NCBI GenBank assembly: GCA_022410635.1 | Contig: JAJVDF010000003.1 | Location: forward strand, 824,167-888,166 | From: Tretioscincus oriximinensis | Lineage: Eukaryota > Chordata > Lepidosauria > Squamata > Gymnophthalmidae | Direction of reading: 5' to 3' | Length of the DNA: 64,000 bases | Shown here: positions 44,926 through 56,615 of the stretch, in pieces | Layout: each line of letters opens with the position of its first letter | Numbering within the stretch: the stretch's first letter is position 1 | The notes under the pieces: generated by a model | The model's input: only the letters and a program-made list of their open reading frames with translations | Databases searched by the model: none | Told to the model about the DNA's origin: nothing | Program-made: the position numbers and the translations under genes

Positions 44926-45439
44926 GTAGCATCACCTTACCTACCAAGTCATAACTACATATAGGCATAGTCAGAAGATGTAATAAAGCCTGTAAGAAGT
45001 GTGGCTGCAAGGAGAGTACTACCATAAATACCAACAGTTTTATATCAGTCAAAGCTTTCAAATACAGCAATTTTAAATAAATAACTTGCCTAATCTAAAA
45101 TAGTCCAGCATGTGCTAATAGGTTAGCAGATAAAATCTGAGATAAAGGTTTGCACCATTAACAAATGTGAAATGGTCAAGGATTTTGCAGACATCCCTTT
45201 GAACTATAGGTTATGAAGTACCCCTGCAGCTGGAACAAGTTAACAAATAACCAAGATGGCAGAATTCATTACAGCAGCAGCAGAGAATGCCTGCAGATAG
45301 AGCGACAGGTACTAATATGGAGAAATATTTTTGTTTTGGAGTGCCTGGAAGATTTATGGAAGAAGAATAGCCAATTCGTCATAACCAAAAAGCCAGAAAA
45401 ACATCAATAATGCACTTGTATGTGTATTTTCCAAGAATG
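44926..45439. other. No recognised feature
   Basis: Nothing supported. Confidence 0.35.
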
Positions 45440-45632
45440 CAGGAGCCCTCACCTGGTCATGAAGCCAACTGGGTGATCTTGGACCAATCACAATTCTTTA
45501 GAACTCTTTCAGTCCTGCTCTTCACAGGGTGTCTGTTGTGGAGAAAACAAGAAAAAGCTATGTCCTTTGTTTCTCTGCCTTGAGACCTTTGGGTACAGGG
45601 TGTAGTATAAGTATAAATAAAAAAAATAAATT
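45440..45632 (+). mobile_element. SINE A with L2-like tail
   Basis: Body GAAGCCAACTGGGTGATC, CTTCACAGGGTGTCTGTTG, then AAAAAGCTATGTCC as in 2660-2912, ending in TGCCTTGAGACCTTTGGG, TACAGGGTGTAGTATAAGTA and TAAATAAAA, the L2 3' terminus. The tRNA-like head is decayed. Confidence 0.8.
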
Positions 45633-48600
45633 TTGAATCTTGCTGAAACATCTTTGGGTTGGAGAAAGGTCTCTCTGTAGCAAGGTTAGTTGTTTTTCTA
45701 AGTCATTGATACATGAGAGAAGAATGCAGCCTTTCTGCAGGCTATTTTTTAAAGACATTAATTGCGCTTGATGCTGCCATTGCACATTAAGTGGCAGCTG
45801 TCATATCTATATTCTACAGATGAGCAGATCTTTAGGTGAGAAGTGCTCTCTTATCCTCTTTTGCACATTCTGAAAAGTGTGTGGTACAACAGCTGCTAGC
45901 TACCTCTTGAGGCGTGATAGCATGAACCCAACCCTTTCAAATTGCTGGCGAGGGTAAAGCATTCTCTGAATGTCAGTCACATTTGACAGCTGCCAGGCAT
46001 GGATTATGTTAGCTAAGGCAGAGCTGAGCCCATACAAATTCATTTCCCCTGTTCTAATCACAAGCAACTTGTGGAAGAGGTTTCATGAGAGCAAGATTAG
46101 ACTCTGAATACATTTTGAAAAATAGCATTCAACAGCACATCAGACACATCTGGTAAAGGTCATAAAAAGCAAGCTGACCTTTGGCTGCTGGATACCCCTG
46201 ATTGTTGTGTACTACCTATAATAATGGAAGACGACATGCCTGTGCAAGGTGACTGATGGAGAACACATGAGGAAAGTGAGAATGTGAGAAACCCTGCATG
46301 CATGTGAAAACATGAGTTGACCAAAAGAAAAGTGGATGCCTCAGATTTTACAAGATTGTCTTTACACTCTTAAAACTAACTAGTTCTATGAGGCACTGCC
46401 ATGCTAAGGTTTGCACACACCGTGACTGAACTCATTTGAATCAGACATCTCTCAAATGGAAACTTCTTCAGATGAAAACTCTTCACAAGTGCAAATATAT
46501 ACTAATGGAATAAGCCCATTGCCTGAGTTTAATTCAACTGGGGGGTGGGGGTTCTATAGTTTATGCTTCCTCCCACCTCCATGTTCCTCCTTCCCTCTTC
46601 CTTTGTTGTTCCTTCCTTGTTTCTGCAGCTGTATTAAGCCAGATTGGCCCTGACTTTAGAACATTGATGACATCACTTGAGGCCTTGTGGATTTGAGCAA
46701 ATGTCCAATTGCACAGGCTTCAGGGACTATTGTGACTCTGGGGAATATATAAAGAGGGATTACATCCTGCCAGTTACCCAAACCATCATGATCACAGCAG
46801 GTTTATAATTGTTTTTCATCATCCTGGGCTACTGGTAATGGCTGTGGGGAATCCACTCTAAAAAACCAGACCAGATAATGAGACAATGTGGCATGTACTT
46901 TCAGCCATAAAGGCCAACAATTGCAAGGACACCCACACTCAAGGCATGAATACACAACTTGCTTTGACTGCAGTGTCCTACCGTCCACAGAACTATTTGT
47001 CAATTGTATGTTTGCTAATGATATGGTTAAGAACAAGATATGGTTCGTAATTGAGTATGAATAAAGATTTAGCCCCCAAAGAAGAATTGTATAAAAATTT
47101 AAAAATGTTGTTTGAATTTTAAAGTTATTTTGCTATGCAACCAGGAGGTGATAGTGAGGGTGGTAGATTGGAATAGAAATGTTTGTTCTCTTATAGTTTT
47201 TTGGCTTGTTTGTGTTTAAGGCAGACAATATACTTGGTTGATTTATGTTTTGTTATGTATGTTTATGAAAATAACAAAAAGATGGAATCAAAAGTTGACA
47301 ACCATAAATTTGTTCAAAGCCTTTTTGGAGACTGTTCTTGTGTTCATAAGTCATCTACACCACTATCCTTTTCTTTGTGGTGGAATGCTTTCTCAGAGGG
47401 AAAGAAGTTATGCTATCTCTGTGCCTTTCAAGTACTTCCGTGTTGCCATTTGGCATGAGACTAGAAATAAATTGGCTTGGGAACACTACCAATTTAAATA
47501 CATATACTTATGCTGCTTTTCTAATCACTCTTAGGATGCAAAAAATGTGGAAATGCTTGCCAACATTTAAAAAAAAAACAATTAAATTTCTCTTTCAGTC
47601 CCCAAAAGAAATGTCATTATATTTTGGTCATAATTCCTGCCTGTCTCTGGAAGAGCCTAAGAGGTTTTCTGGATTTATTATAGTTTTCCGTATTGCTATA
47701 GAATATTGCAGAATAGTGTAGTGATACTTGCTTTTCAGCTGCAAAGTTTATTTTGCACTTAAGAATATTTTATGAAGACAGATGTTTTTTGTTTGCTAGA
47801 ACTTCATGAACTGAATGATTTTCTCTTTAGGATTTAATGTTCTTTCAAACCAAAGCCAAGTGTAGGTATAATATGTATACAAAAGCATTTTAAACATTAA
47901 AAAATAAAGTCCTTAACTGGAAGGACCCTGATTCTGAAGTACCTAATCTTTTCCAAAGCTTGGGAAAATGTGAAATCATTATTATAATTGGACAAAGGGG
48001 AGAAAACCCCAGGAAGATTAGAATAGCATATTCTACCTGAATTATTCCAACTGTGCTTTAGAAAAAAGTCAATTTCTGCTGTTTTAATTGAAGCCCACAT
48101 ACCCATTATACTGTAATCGTGCAGCCCACAATGATGTCAAATTATTAATTAAAATACATTCATCGTAAGCCTACTGAACACAGTAGAATATTATAAGATG
48201 GACATTCATCAAGTTTAGAAAATGGAATTGCCTTTTGCTCCTTAATAATTATGTAAACCCACATTTAAAGGGTTTGCCACAATTATTTCATTCGTCATTT
48301 ATGCACCCCTAGGTACCTATTGTTACAAAATACTTTACTATTGGCATCCTTTCGGAGCAACTAAATGTTTCATGAATGTGAAATTTCAGGGGACAGTATT
48401 ATTTTCTTTCCCCCCCTATAATCTCATTTTCTTACATTTATATCCTGCATTTTGCCTATCAAGGGACAAAAGGAAACTATCAAGGAATGATAATCAGATC
48501 TGGTCCTACTATATTTCATATCATACCTCAGTAGTGCTATAGTACTAGTGGAGCAGTTTCTCTGTTCATCCTGATGTATCCTGCCTTAGTTCCTCCCTCA

Positions 48601-48735
48601 AATTCTATTTGGATAGGTGGTATTGAGATTTTTCAATCTTTCTAGGCCTGTCACTGCTAAATTTCAACTTCTTTTAAAAAATAAAATAAAATTGGTTATT
48701 ACATACCACCAATATTACCCTACCTTGAGCCCCAA
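45633..48735. other. Long stretch without a supported gene
   Basis: AT-rich. Overlapping open frames at 47183-47721 in three frames resemble no known family. 46950-47300 has the texture of a LINE 3' UTR but I cannot assign it. No promoter or RNA gene was seen. Confidence 0.35.
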
Positions 48736-48739
48736 ATGT

Positions 48740-49040
48740 CTAAAGGAAAGCCTTCTTCCTTATCAACCTGTTTATGCCTTAAGATCTGAAGAGGAGGCCT
48801 TCCTGACTGTACCTCTCTTGCTAGCAAAGAGAGTGGAACCTGGGATAGGTCCCCCAGACTATGGAATACACTCCCCCTTCAGGTGCATCCATCATCATTT
48901 CAGTATGCATTCAGACATACCTCCTTAACCTGGCCTTTGGCTGAAAAGAAATTCTCACCCTTCCCTACTTTCAATTTGTTCTGCTTTTAATGTTAATTGA
49001 CCTGAGACTTTCAGGTATAGGCCAGTATAGATTTAAAAAG
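48740..49040 (+). mobile_element. L2 LINE 3' fragment
   Basis: AAAGCCTTCTTCCTTATC, TTCCTGACTGTACCTCTC, CCCCCAGACTATGGAATAC (inactivated WNSLP-coding block), CTGAGACTTTCAGGTATAGG. Confidence 0.8.
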
Positions 49041-49269
49041 TATTACCAAGAAAATGCATGTCTAAATACAAACTAATCTTAAATCATAATTAAACAAAAT
49101 GCAATAAGAATACAAAGAATATAAAAATACAGCAGAAAAAAAAAATCTATGAAGCCCTATCTTAACGAGTTCTTATCCTATTGAATATCCTGTATATATA
49201 TTCCTTTTAACCCAGCCTACTTTATTATGGTAGATAAGTGCCTAGTTTCACCAATAAAATATTGAGCAA

Positions 49270-49762
49270 TATCCCCAAATCTGCACAAGAGGAGTCATGC
49301 CGATTTAGGCGTGACTGCTATACAGCATATTGTTGCATACTCATCAATTCAATGGGCTCATCAATTCAACCCATTAATTGCTTCTGAGTGTTCTCAAGGG
49401 AACCAGAAAGCAAAAGCAGTTGCTTTCAGTGTCTTGCAAATGGCATGTCGAAGAATCCTGCTTATCTCACAGCCCTATAGGCATCCACTCTAGTAGTCAT
49501 TGATACACTTGGTCTCCATGAATTTGTCTAATCCTTTCTGGAAGCTTCGTAAGGTGCTAACTCTTCTGGAAGTAAATCCCGTAGTCCCAAAGACCCTCTG
49601 GATGAAAAAGTACATCTCCTTGCCCATCCTAGCTCTGCCCATGAATTTCAAAGAAGGCTTCCTAGTTCTAGTGTTGTACAATAAAGAGAGAGAAAAATCT
49701 CTATCCACCTTCTCCATTCCATGCATGATTTTATATAATTCCATCAATTTTAAAATTATCTG
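49270..49762 (-). mobile_element. CR1 LINE 3' fragment with residual ORF2 end (TTCTTATG group)
   Basis: UTR at the left, then inverted ORF2 codons. The minus frame 49747 to 49490 still reads LYKIMHGMEKVDR, YNTRTRKPSLKF and FQKGLDKFMETKCINDY, whose end matches the KCINEY end of the 0.9-kb copy. It lacks everything upstream. A SINE A follows within a few bases. Confidence 0.9.
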
Positions 49763-49764
49763 TT

Positions 49765-49985
49765 TAAACTCTTATCTTGAAGTCTCCCAGTTCGATTCTG
49801 CACTCCCACAAAAGCCAGCTGGGTGACTTTAGGCTAGGCACAGTTCTTAAGAGTTCTCTGAACCCCATGTACTTCACAAGATTGTGTTGAAGAGAAGAAC
49901 AGAAAGTTTTGGAAGCTGCTTTGATTCTCCTCAGGTTGAGAAAAGTGGGATATAAAATGGCCCCTTTTCTTCTTCTACAATCATC
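49765..49985 (+). mobile_element. tRNA-derived SINE A with common tail
   Basis: GTTTAAACTCTTATCTTGAAG, CCCAGTTCGATTCTGCAC (B box), AGCTGGGTGACTTTAGGC, GGAAGCTGCTTTGATTCTC, AGTGGGATATAAAATGGCC, CTTCTTC. It has the same variant head as 30731-30975. Confidence 0.85.
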
Positions 49986-50160
49986 ATATCTTCTTTCAGT
50001 CATACCTTCTGTCCATTGACAATAATTTTAGGTTGCTTTTTTGGTTGACGTCTTGCTTCTGATGCACTTAAAGACGTTCTTGTTTTGTTTTGTTTTAATT
50101 TCCTTAAGAATGTGCTCTTCCAATTCTGGCTACCATCTTGCTCTTGCCTTTTTCCATTGC

Positions 50161-50174
50161 CTTCATTAGGATAG
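50161..50174. repeat. 14-bp target-site duplication, left
   Basis: CTTCATTAGGATAG, exact copy at 50565-50578. Confidence 0.85.
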
Positions 50175-50564
50175 TCCAGCAAAGGAGCTAATAGCACTTT
50201 GAGACTAACTTGAGAAAAGTGGGTGGAATAAGCTTTCGTAGACCCGTCTACTTCTTCAGTTGCTGAGGGACTAATGTCAGGGTCAAATGTGATAAGTTGA
50301 TGAATGCAGGTTAGAAATTCTGCTATTTACCTGTTTTTCTAACCTGCACTTCATCACCTTATCACACTTGCATATGCTTTGTCATCTCTCATATACAGTT
50401 TTCTATAAATACTTGACCCTGACATTAGTCCCTCAGCATCTGAAGAAGTAGACGTGTCTACGAAAGCTTATGCCACCCACTTTTCTCAAGTTAGTCTCAA
50501 AGTGCTGCTTGCTCCTTTGCTAGGCCTTTCTACTAGACTAACACGGCTATTTCTATGAAATGAG
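50175..50564. mobile_element. 390-bp foldback element with hammerhead-like hairpins
   Basis: Outer arms: AATAGCACTTTGAGACTAAC and AAAGTGGGTGGAATAAGC at the left pair with the right arm around 50465-50510. Next, GGACTAATGTCAGGGTCAA pairs with TTGACCCTGACATTAGTCC. Innermost, TGAATGCAGGTTAGAAA pairs with TTTCTAACCTGCACTTCA. The plus arm has GCAT-CTGAAGA (50436-50446), stem GTAGAC/GTCTAC with GT loop, GAAA (50462-50465) and ATGC pairing back to GCAT; the minus arm has the same core near 50230-50262. The right end runs to ACTAACACGGCTATTTCTAT. A perfect 14-bp target duplication flanks it. No coding capacity. Confidence 0.8.
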
Positions 50565-50578
50565 CTTCATTAGGATAG
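50565..50578. repeat. 14-bp target-site duplication, right
   Basis: CTTCATTAGGATAG, identical to 50161-50174. Confidence 0.85.
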
Positions 50579-51288
50579 GCCTTCCATCTTTTAAAGTTGT
50601 TGTTCCTGATTTTAATGGCTTCCTGTATCTTATTTAAATGTACCTGAAAGAAACTTTGCTTGGAAACAATCATGTTTAAAACACTATTTAATTTCAGTGA
50701 GATACTACCAAGATACCTCTGGCCCTAGAATCTGAGGGAGAATTTGTCATAAGATTTTATGATGCTGCTCATTTTAATTCTCAACAGGTACTTATAAAAA
50801 CTAGTAATATATTAAACTTTGCAGTATTCTTTGAAGTATTGGCAGCGCCTGCTTCATTTAAATGAAAACTCTGGAATTACAGCCTCCTGCCAAATGGCCT
50901 ACAAATTATTTTCATTTTATAATTTTATACGCAGTGCAGAATCATAGGAAACCTAGACCTCAGATTTTAAATTAAGCTTATGAAGTACATACTTCTTGAC
51001 CACAATATTGTTTGAAGCGCTGGATCCTACCATATGGTTAAGGTGACAGAGCAAATGCATGACATGGACATCTAGATACACATAGGAATACTAAACAGCC
51101 CTGAATCTAAGCCCACATTCATATATGAAAAATAAACGAGGGGGGAAAAAAGCATAAAAGCATTTCAAAGCTGGTAGTGTAGGACACTTGTATTTTCATT
51201 CCATTTCTAACCCAGACTGTTCTCTTATTTTTAGTTCTATTCCCGTTATCCTTGAAATCACATGCGATCCTAAATACACAGATTTGAT
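50579..51288. other. No recognised feature
   Basis: AT-rich; nothing supported. Confidence 0.35.
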
Positions 51289-51289
51289 C

Positions 51290-51465
51290 ATGATTGGATG
51301 AACCTGCTGAATGACATAGTATGCCCCCCTAGGACAGATGAAGATTTTGCCTTCTTTCTGCTTCAGAACACCCTGGTGCAATTGGTGGTCCACTGTGTGA
51401 AACAGAATACTGAACTAGATGGGCTCTCTCCAAATTCAACAAATCTCCTCCTATGTTTTTATCAT
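51290..51465 (+). mobile_element. CR1 LINE 3' tail (TTCTTATG group)
   Basis: CAGAACACCCTGGTGCAATTG, GGTCCACTGTGTGAAACAG, GAACTAGATGGGCTCTC, CTCCTATGTTTTTAT: 3' UTR end, decayed. Confidence 0.8.
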
Positions 51466-51496
51466 TGCATTGGACTCCTGAAAGCCTGGTAATAGA

Positions 51497-51872
51497 GGCT
51501 GCATCCACACAGGAGGCTAAAACCCGCTCCTATCTTTGGTTGGTGGGCGGCAGTCTGCAAGGCTTGTGCGGCGGATGCCATAGGTGGGAGGAAGGAAGGA
51601 AGCACCTGCCCCTGAGTGGCTTTCCCTCCACCCAGTCTGCTTTGTAGGGCCCTCCGCTGATTGGTTGAGGGCCCAGCTGAGCAGACCAGATAAAAAAAAG
51701 GAGCGGAGTTTTTGGCACACAGCGCCATGGGAACTGAAAAGATCAGCTCTCATTAAACCTACTGCAAGGAAGGTTTGCAGCAACTGTGTTGCTGACAAAC
51801 CACCATTATATCTGAAGAAGCCTCAGGGACGGTGCTCCTATGTAGATTTCATCATGCCGTGGGAATGCAGCC
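51497..51872. mobile_element. Non-autonomous TIR element, GGCTGCATCCAC family, copy 2
   Basis: GGCTGCATCCACAC left end, GGGAATGCAGCC right end, 376 bp; the interior matches 1957-2343. Internally GC-richer (GGAGGAAGGAAGGAAGCACC; CTGATTGGTTGAGGGCC). Several short overlapping open frames here are not genes. Confidence 0.7.
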
Positions 51873-52129
51873 AATGTTTCTTCCATGTGCTGCTCCAAGG
51901 AATCCTTAAGCGTATCTTGTTGGATGAAGATACTACACTGTATCAATGCTGTTTGTTCTGGAATGTGCAGTAGTGGATCCACACAAAGTTGAATGTGAGT
52001 GAGCATGGGTATAATTGCAAAAATCATGCATCAAATTTGTATATCAAATTGTGTCATGCAGTGCCTTGTCTCTAACACTGTCCAACCTGCTCCAGCACAT
52101 GCATGTTGCTGTATTTAATACGAATCAAG

Positions 52130-52465
52130 CAAATGCACATTTATTACAGGCCCTCCTGACTGTACCACCACCCTCAGTGGCAGAGAGGGTGGGAACCCGG
52201 AATAGGGCCTTCTCTGTGGCAGCCCCCAGACTATGGAATAGTCTCCCCCTGGGTGCGTCAATCACCATCTCTGTGCACTTTCAGAAAATGCTTAAAGACG
52301 CACCTCTTTGGCCTGGCCTTTGGCTAGAAAACTACTGTCTCCTTCCCATTTTTAGAAAAGGCTGTTTTTAATGTGTTAAAATGATGGTTTTATTGTTAAC
52401 CGCCCTCAGACCTACGGGTATAGGGCAGTATAAAAATGTAAATAAATAAAATAAATAATACAGTC
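52130..52465 (+). mobile_element. L2 LINE 3' fragment, best copy
   Basis: Last ~70 codons of ORF2 (frame through RNRAFSVAAPRLWNSLPLG, 52196-52252), 3' UTR with AACCGCCCTCAGACCTACGG, GTATAGGGCAGTATAAAAAT and AAATAAATAAAATAAATAA. The upstream polymerase region is missing. Confidence 0.85.
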
Positions 52466-52469
52466 TTAC

Positions 52470-52902
52470 CCTGCAAGCACATGAAGTGTTAAAATCCACA
52501 GTGTGAGAAACAGGTACAAAATGAAGTCATTACATGTACCTGTAACTCTGCAAGGAAATCAGTGAGACAACTAACCAGGAAGTAAATACTGAACATGCTC
52601 AGCCAACGACTATGCCTACAACTAACCAGGCAGTAAATACTGAGCATGCTCAGTCAGCAATTCTGCACTGTTCCATACTGGTGTCTTCTCGCAGTGTCCT
52701 GGCATAATCCTGTTAAGGAACAGGATACAGGAAGGTTTCTCACCTTCCTGGCTGCAGACATGGGAATTTCACAAAACATCAGCTAAAGAATATTCTGGGG
52801 CAACAGATCTTTTTTCCAAGTCATTGCTGAAACTCTGTTTAACACATGGAGCGAACCCCCGATGTACCTGCAGTTTCATTACGGTAAGTGCAGAAGGAGC
52901 CT
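52470..52902. mobile_element. Possible TIR element, GGCCCCCTCCACAC family, copy 2
   Basis: The right end GTGCAGAAGGAGCC and internal AACTAACCAGGAAGTAAATA match 24144-24480. A ~57-bp unit is tandemly duplicated at about 52568-52665 (ACTAACCAGG, AGTAAATACTGA, CATGCTCAG in each). The left end is uncertain. Confidence 0.45.
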
Positions 52903-52971
52903 AAGGAGCAGGGGGTTGGACCCGATGACCCTGGAAGTCCCTTCCGACTCTATGATTCTATGATTCTATAA
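52903..52971 (+). mobile_element. CR1 LINE 3' tail (ATTCTATG group)
   Basis: GGGGGTTGGACCCGATGACC, CTGGAAGTCCCTTCCGAC, then two ATTCTATG-type octamers: the canonical CR1 3' terminus, little diverged. Confidence 0.9.
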
Positions 52972-54004
52972 GGTTGATGCTCACAGCAATGATATAGAGG
53001 AAGGATTTTGCTGAATTGGCATTTCCTCCAATCTGTCTGCATCCTAGGCAATACAGCAACATACCTGCTTACCAGAGTATTTAAAAAACATGGTACTTTG
53101 ACAACTCTATTAATTGTTACCAGAACCCCACCCTTCCTATATAGGTGCATATATAATATACAGTACACGCATGCAAAAGATCAGTCATGGGATTATTGTA
53201 TTAAGTGAACAGTGAACTGTCGGTTGCATCCAATCCAATGCTGTGTTTAATTAAGGAATATAAATTAAAAATAGTTTTTGACAGCATTGCCCAGAATCAA
53301 TACAGCTCCCAAGAGTTGCTAATTATACTTAGAAAAAGTGTTATTAAGTATAACTAGGAATTAGGGTTCCCGCTAAAGATCCATGGTAGAATTTTGCACT
53401 TCAGTTGCTGTAGCCATTAGAATGTGCACCTGGTGAAATGTTCTCTCTTCTTACAGCCATTAAAGGTTCAAAATTCAATGCCAGATTGTATGTTTAAATT
53501 ATTTTTGCAGAATTCAAAGCAATAAATAAATAAAAATGAACTTTAATATACATTTTAAATGGTATTCTAGAGTTATTGTCCAAAGCATGAGTCAACTTAT
53601 TTAATAAACCCAGTAAATATAATCACTTCAAATTTGATTTTATAGATTTTTACCCTGAGAAGGAAACAACCCTTTACATTTGATTCTTAATGGATTTAAG
53701 AAGTACTTCATACAATATTAAATCTCCTCCACATGGTGCGTATGCATGAACTCAAATTCTAAGTACAAACTTTATGAAATAATTCTTTCTGCTGCATTAG
53801 AGATTCATACTAGAAGTATTAATATTAAATATTAATAATATTAAAGCAGTTTATCCTTCTTTTGCATGGAATCAGTGTTTAGTATTAATTGAGGCTGAAG
53901 ATTAAATCTCACAATCTTTCCATCGAGGATCAGAAGTCTTATTCCTGTTTCTGGGAACTATAATGTTAAATTTGAGGTCTTGGAAGAAGACCAATTTATT
54001 GCCT
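52972..54004. other. No recognised gene
   Basis: AT-rich; nothing supported. Confidence 0.4.
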
Positions 54005-54330
54005 ATTATTTATTTATTTATACCTCACCCATATCCAAAGGTATCAGGGTGGCCAACAATAAAAACAGTACAAAATTAACATTTTAAAACAGCAACAAAC
54101 AATATCTGAAAGTGGAGGATAAAACCCAGCATTTCTTCGACCATAGGCCAAGTTGAAGAGGTGCGTCTTCAAAGATCTTCTAAAAGAACACCATGACGAT
54201 GACAGACACAACTTGAGGAGAGACTATTCCATAGACGGGGCAGCTACAGAGAAGGTCCTCCACCGGGTTCCCACTCCATTGGGAGGGTCTCCCCTGCAGA
54301 TTTTAAGGCTTGGGAAGGTTCATATAAGAG
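54005..54330 (-). mobile_element. L2 LINE 3' fragment
   Basis: Inverted: TTATTTATTTATACCTCACC, CATATCCAAAGGTATCAGG, AGGTGCGTCTTCAAAGATC, GAGAGACTATTCCATAGACG (inactivated WNSLP-coding block), CACCGGGTTCCCACTCCA. Confidence 0.8.
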
Positions 54331-56448
54331 TTAGTGAGTTCTGGCAAAGTCAATTTATGTAAACACCTCCTCCCTCCTTTTAAAACTACCCTTTACAGCC
54401 AAAAGAATTGTTAAATCTTCTGCCTGATCCATTTGGCATCTAGTTGTAGTGTTTACTCAGAATATGATAAAAGCCAATCAGAGTTGGGGAACATCCAGAT
54501 GCATGCCATCACAGTGTTGATACCATGGTAAATGCTCCACTGTCCACAAGACTGCAGCAGCAGTGCTGAGTGTTCTGGTTAGTGGCACTTGATATTGGAC
54601 ATGTGGGAATCCAACAGCATGAAATTCCCGCATGTGTGCCATTAGCACATGGGGTGCTCCTTGTATTTGGCACTGTCCATGCAATGGCATGAGGGAGACA
54701 TTGTAGTAGCTACTTTTGTTTTTTAAAACTGGATATTCCTTTTTTTACACCGTCCTAGCAGAAGGATCATGTGAGTGTCACTAAACCATGTGACACACAC
54801 ACCATCCTACTGCTACAATAGTATAAAAATGGTATATCTGGTTTTAAAAACCAAATGAAAAAGTAGCTACTATAATGTGTAGGGCAGTGTGAAAAAAAAC
54901 TGTGGACGCATCCTTAGTCAAAGAGGAGCTTCCTTTTGAACAGCTAGAGTTAGGAGCATACTTGACCCATCATGTAGCCCAGCAGACTCATGGGCCTGAT
55001 TCATTCCAGAAAGTGAACTAAGGAGCCTGCTGTCCACATGCCTTTCTGGACTAGGACAGACTCTGCTATATCCTGTACTAGCCTGCAATAACCTGGGGAC
55101 AAGAGGTCCCTTAGACCACTTTATGGAACAGAATCAGGCCAAGGGAGAATCTGTCTCTAAAGCCTATTTGAACCTTGTCGCTTTTATATATTACCCTTTC
55201 TAATCTACACTAAAAAACAGAAAACAGCTTTCTCGGTGGCTTTTAATGACCATTAGAGCTGGAATAAGATCATTAATGCAGGATTGAAATAATTTTACAG
55301 TCAGTTCTGTGCCATGAAGTGATAACAGGAACCAGAAATGACTCATTTAAGATGGTATTCCCAGAAGAGCAACTGAAAGTGCCACTGGGAGGAGGTGAAT
55401 GATGTTTTAACAACTAGTTCACTCAATCCAGAGTGCCATTTAACAACTGGTTTGCCCAAACCAATGCAAACTGGCTGAATCCCACCACTGATTAATGCCC
55501 ATACCTCTAAGCCTGTTTTGAGCTTCTTCTTGTTGTTCTCCCAACAATTTGTGTGGATGAAAATTTAATTTGAATTCACCCTCCCATCTATCTGTTTCAT
55601 GCTCTCATTGCTTATCAAGTATATAAAAGCTTTTCTTACTTTATGAATTTTCTCTTTGTGTCTTACACCCACTTCTTTTCGAGGGCCTTTTCACCAGGGC
55701 CGGCCTTAGAAAAGCCCAAGATTGCAGGCCAGATTAGAAATTCAGAAATGTTCCTAGCAGTGCCTACCGTGTTTCTGACAGGAAAGCTATTTGAATTTGC
55801 CAACTTCCGCTCTGAGATATCCTTTGCTGACAAGGTATCACATATAAGTGCTGCAGCGTCTATCCTTCATGCAGAATGTCCTAAATCATCTATCTTTCAT
55901 GCAGAAGAAAGCAATATCAGGAAAAAAAAGGAAAATTAAGTGTGTCAGTATTGTAAAAAATCTGAGGTTGGCTTGAGGAAATCTTTAACTTTGGTTGTTT
56001 ATATATAAAACTGATGTCATATTCTGTAGCCTCGAAAGGGTTATGGCATAGTAAATTTGTTATGAGTAAAGTGTCTCAAGATTTTTCTGGTTTATTCATA
56101 CTTATAGCTTTCAGCAAGTATGCAAATGTAAATGGAATTATGACCGTATAGTAAAGGAGCCCAAAGGCTGTGCACAATGCAGTTAATCTGATAAAGACAG
56201 TTAGGAGACTATATATATATATACTAGTGGAATTAGGCCCATTGCCTTGGGGATGCAGTGGGCTTTAGTGTTATCCCCAAGGCAGTGGGCTTTTTTATTA
56301 TTATTTTGTTACCACTATTTTGAGTGGATTATTTCAGATTGCTTGTTTACAGCTTTTAAAGCAAGACTACTTTTATTTTTATATCAACTTCTCCTGAAAA
56401 AAAATCTAAAAAAAATACAGCATAATTCTACCTAGTTAATCACTCTAC
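54331..56448. other. No recognised gene
   Basis: Includes an (AT)n run at 56211-56222. Open frame 55643-55939 has no family resemblance. An imperfect inverted pair TAATGTGTAGGGCAG / TAGTAGCTACTTTTG lies in 54700-54900. Confidence 0.35.
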
Positions 56449-56537
56449 CTTTTTATTTTTATTTTTATTTTTATTTTTATTTTTATTTTTATTTTTATTT
56501 TTATTTTTATTTTTATTTTTATTTTTATTTTTTTTTA

Positions 56538-56568
<31 letters not shown>

Positions 56569-56615
56569 CTTTTTCTTCGTCGTCGTCGTTGTCTTCGTCG
56601 TCTTCGTCTTCTTCC
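56449..56615. repeat. Compound microsatellite (ATTTTT)n (ATT)n (CGT)n
   Basis: About 13 hexamers ATTTTT, then an A/T run, (ATT)7, and CGT/CTT triplets to about 56615. The Lys-Asn repeat frame across it is an artefact. Confidence 0.9.

Noticed and set aside
47183..47721. Three overlapping open frames of 91-114 codons
   Set aside because: No family resemblance, AT-rich, mutually overlapping; likely chance or decayed LINE UTR.
45633..48735. A host gene in the longest repeat-poor stretch
   Set aside because: No conserved reading frame, exon-like codon pattern or promoter could be supported by eye.
50436..50473. Claiming a functional hammerhead ribozyme
   Set aside because: Core motifs and stem II fit, but helix III is missing and activity cannot be inferred; kept only as a hypothesis.
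51462..51973. Several overlapping open frames on both strands
   Set aside because: GC-richer TIR element; the frames are not conserved in the copy at 1957-2343.
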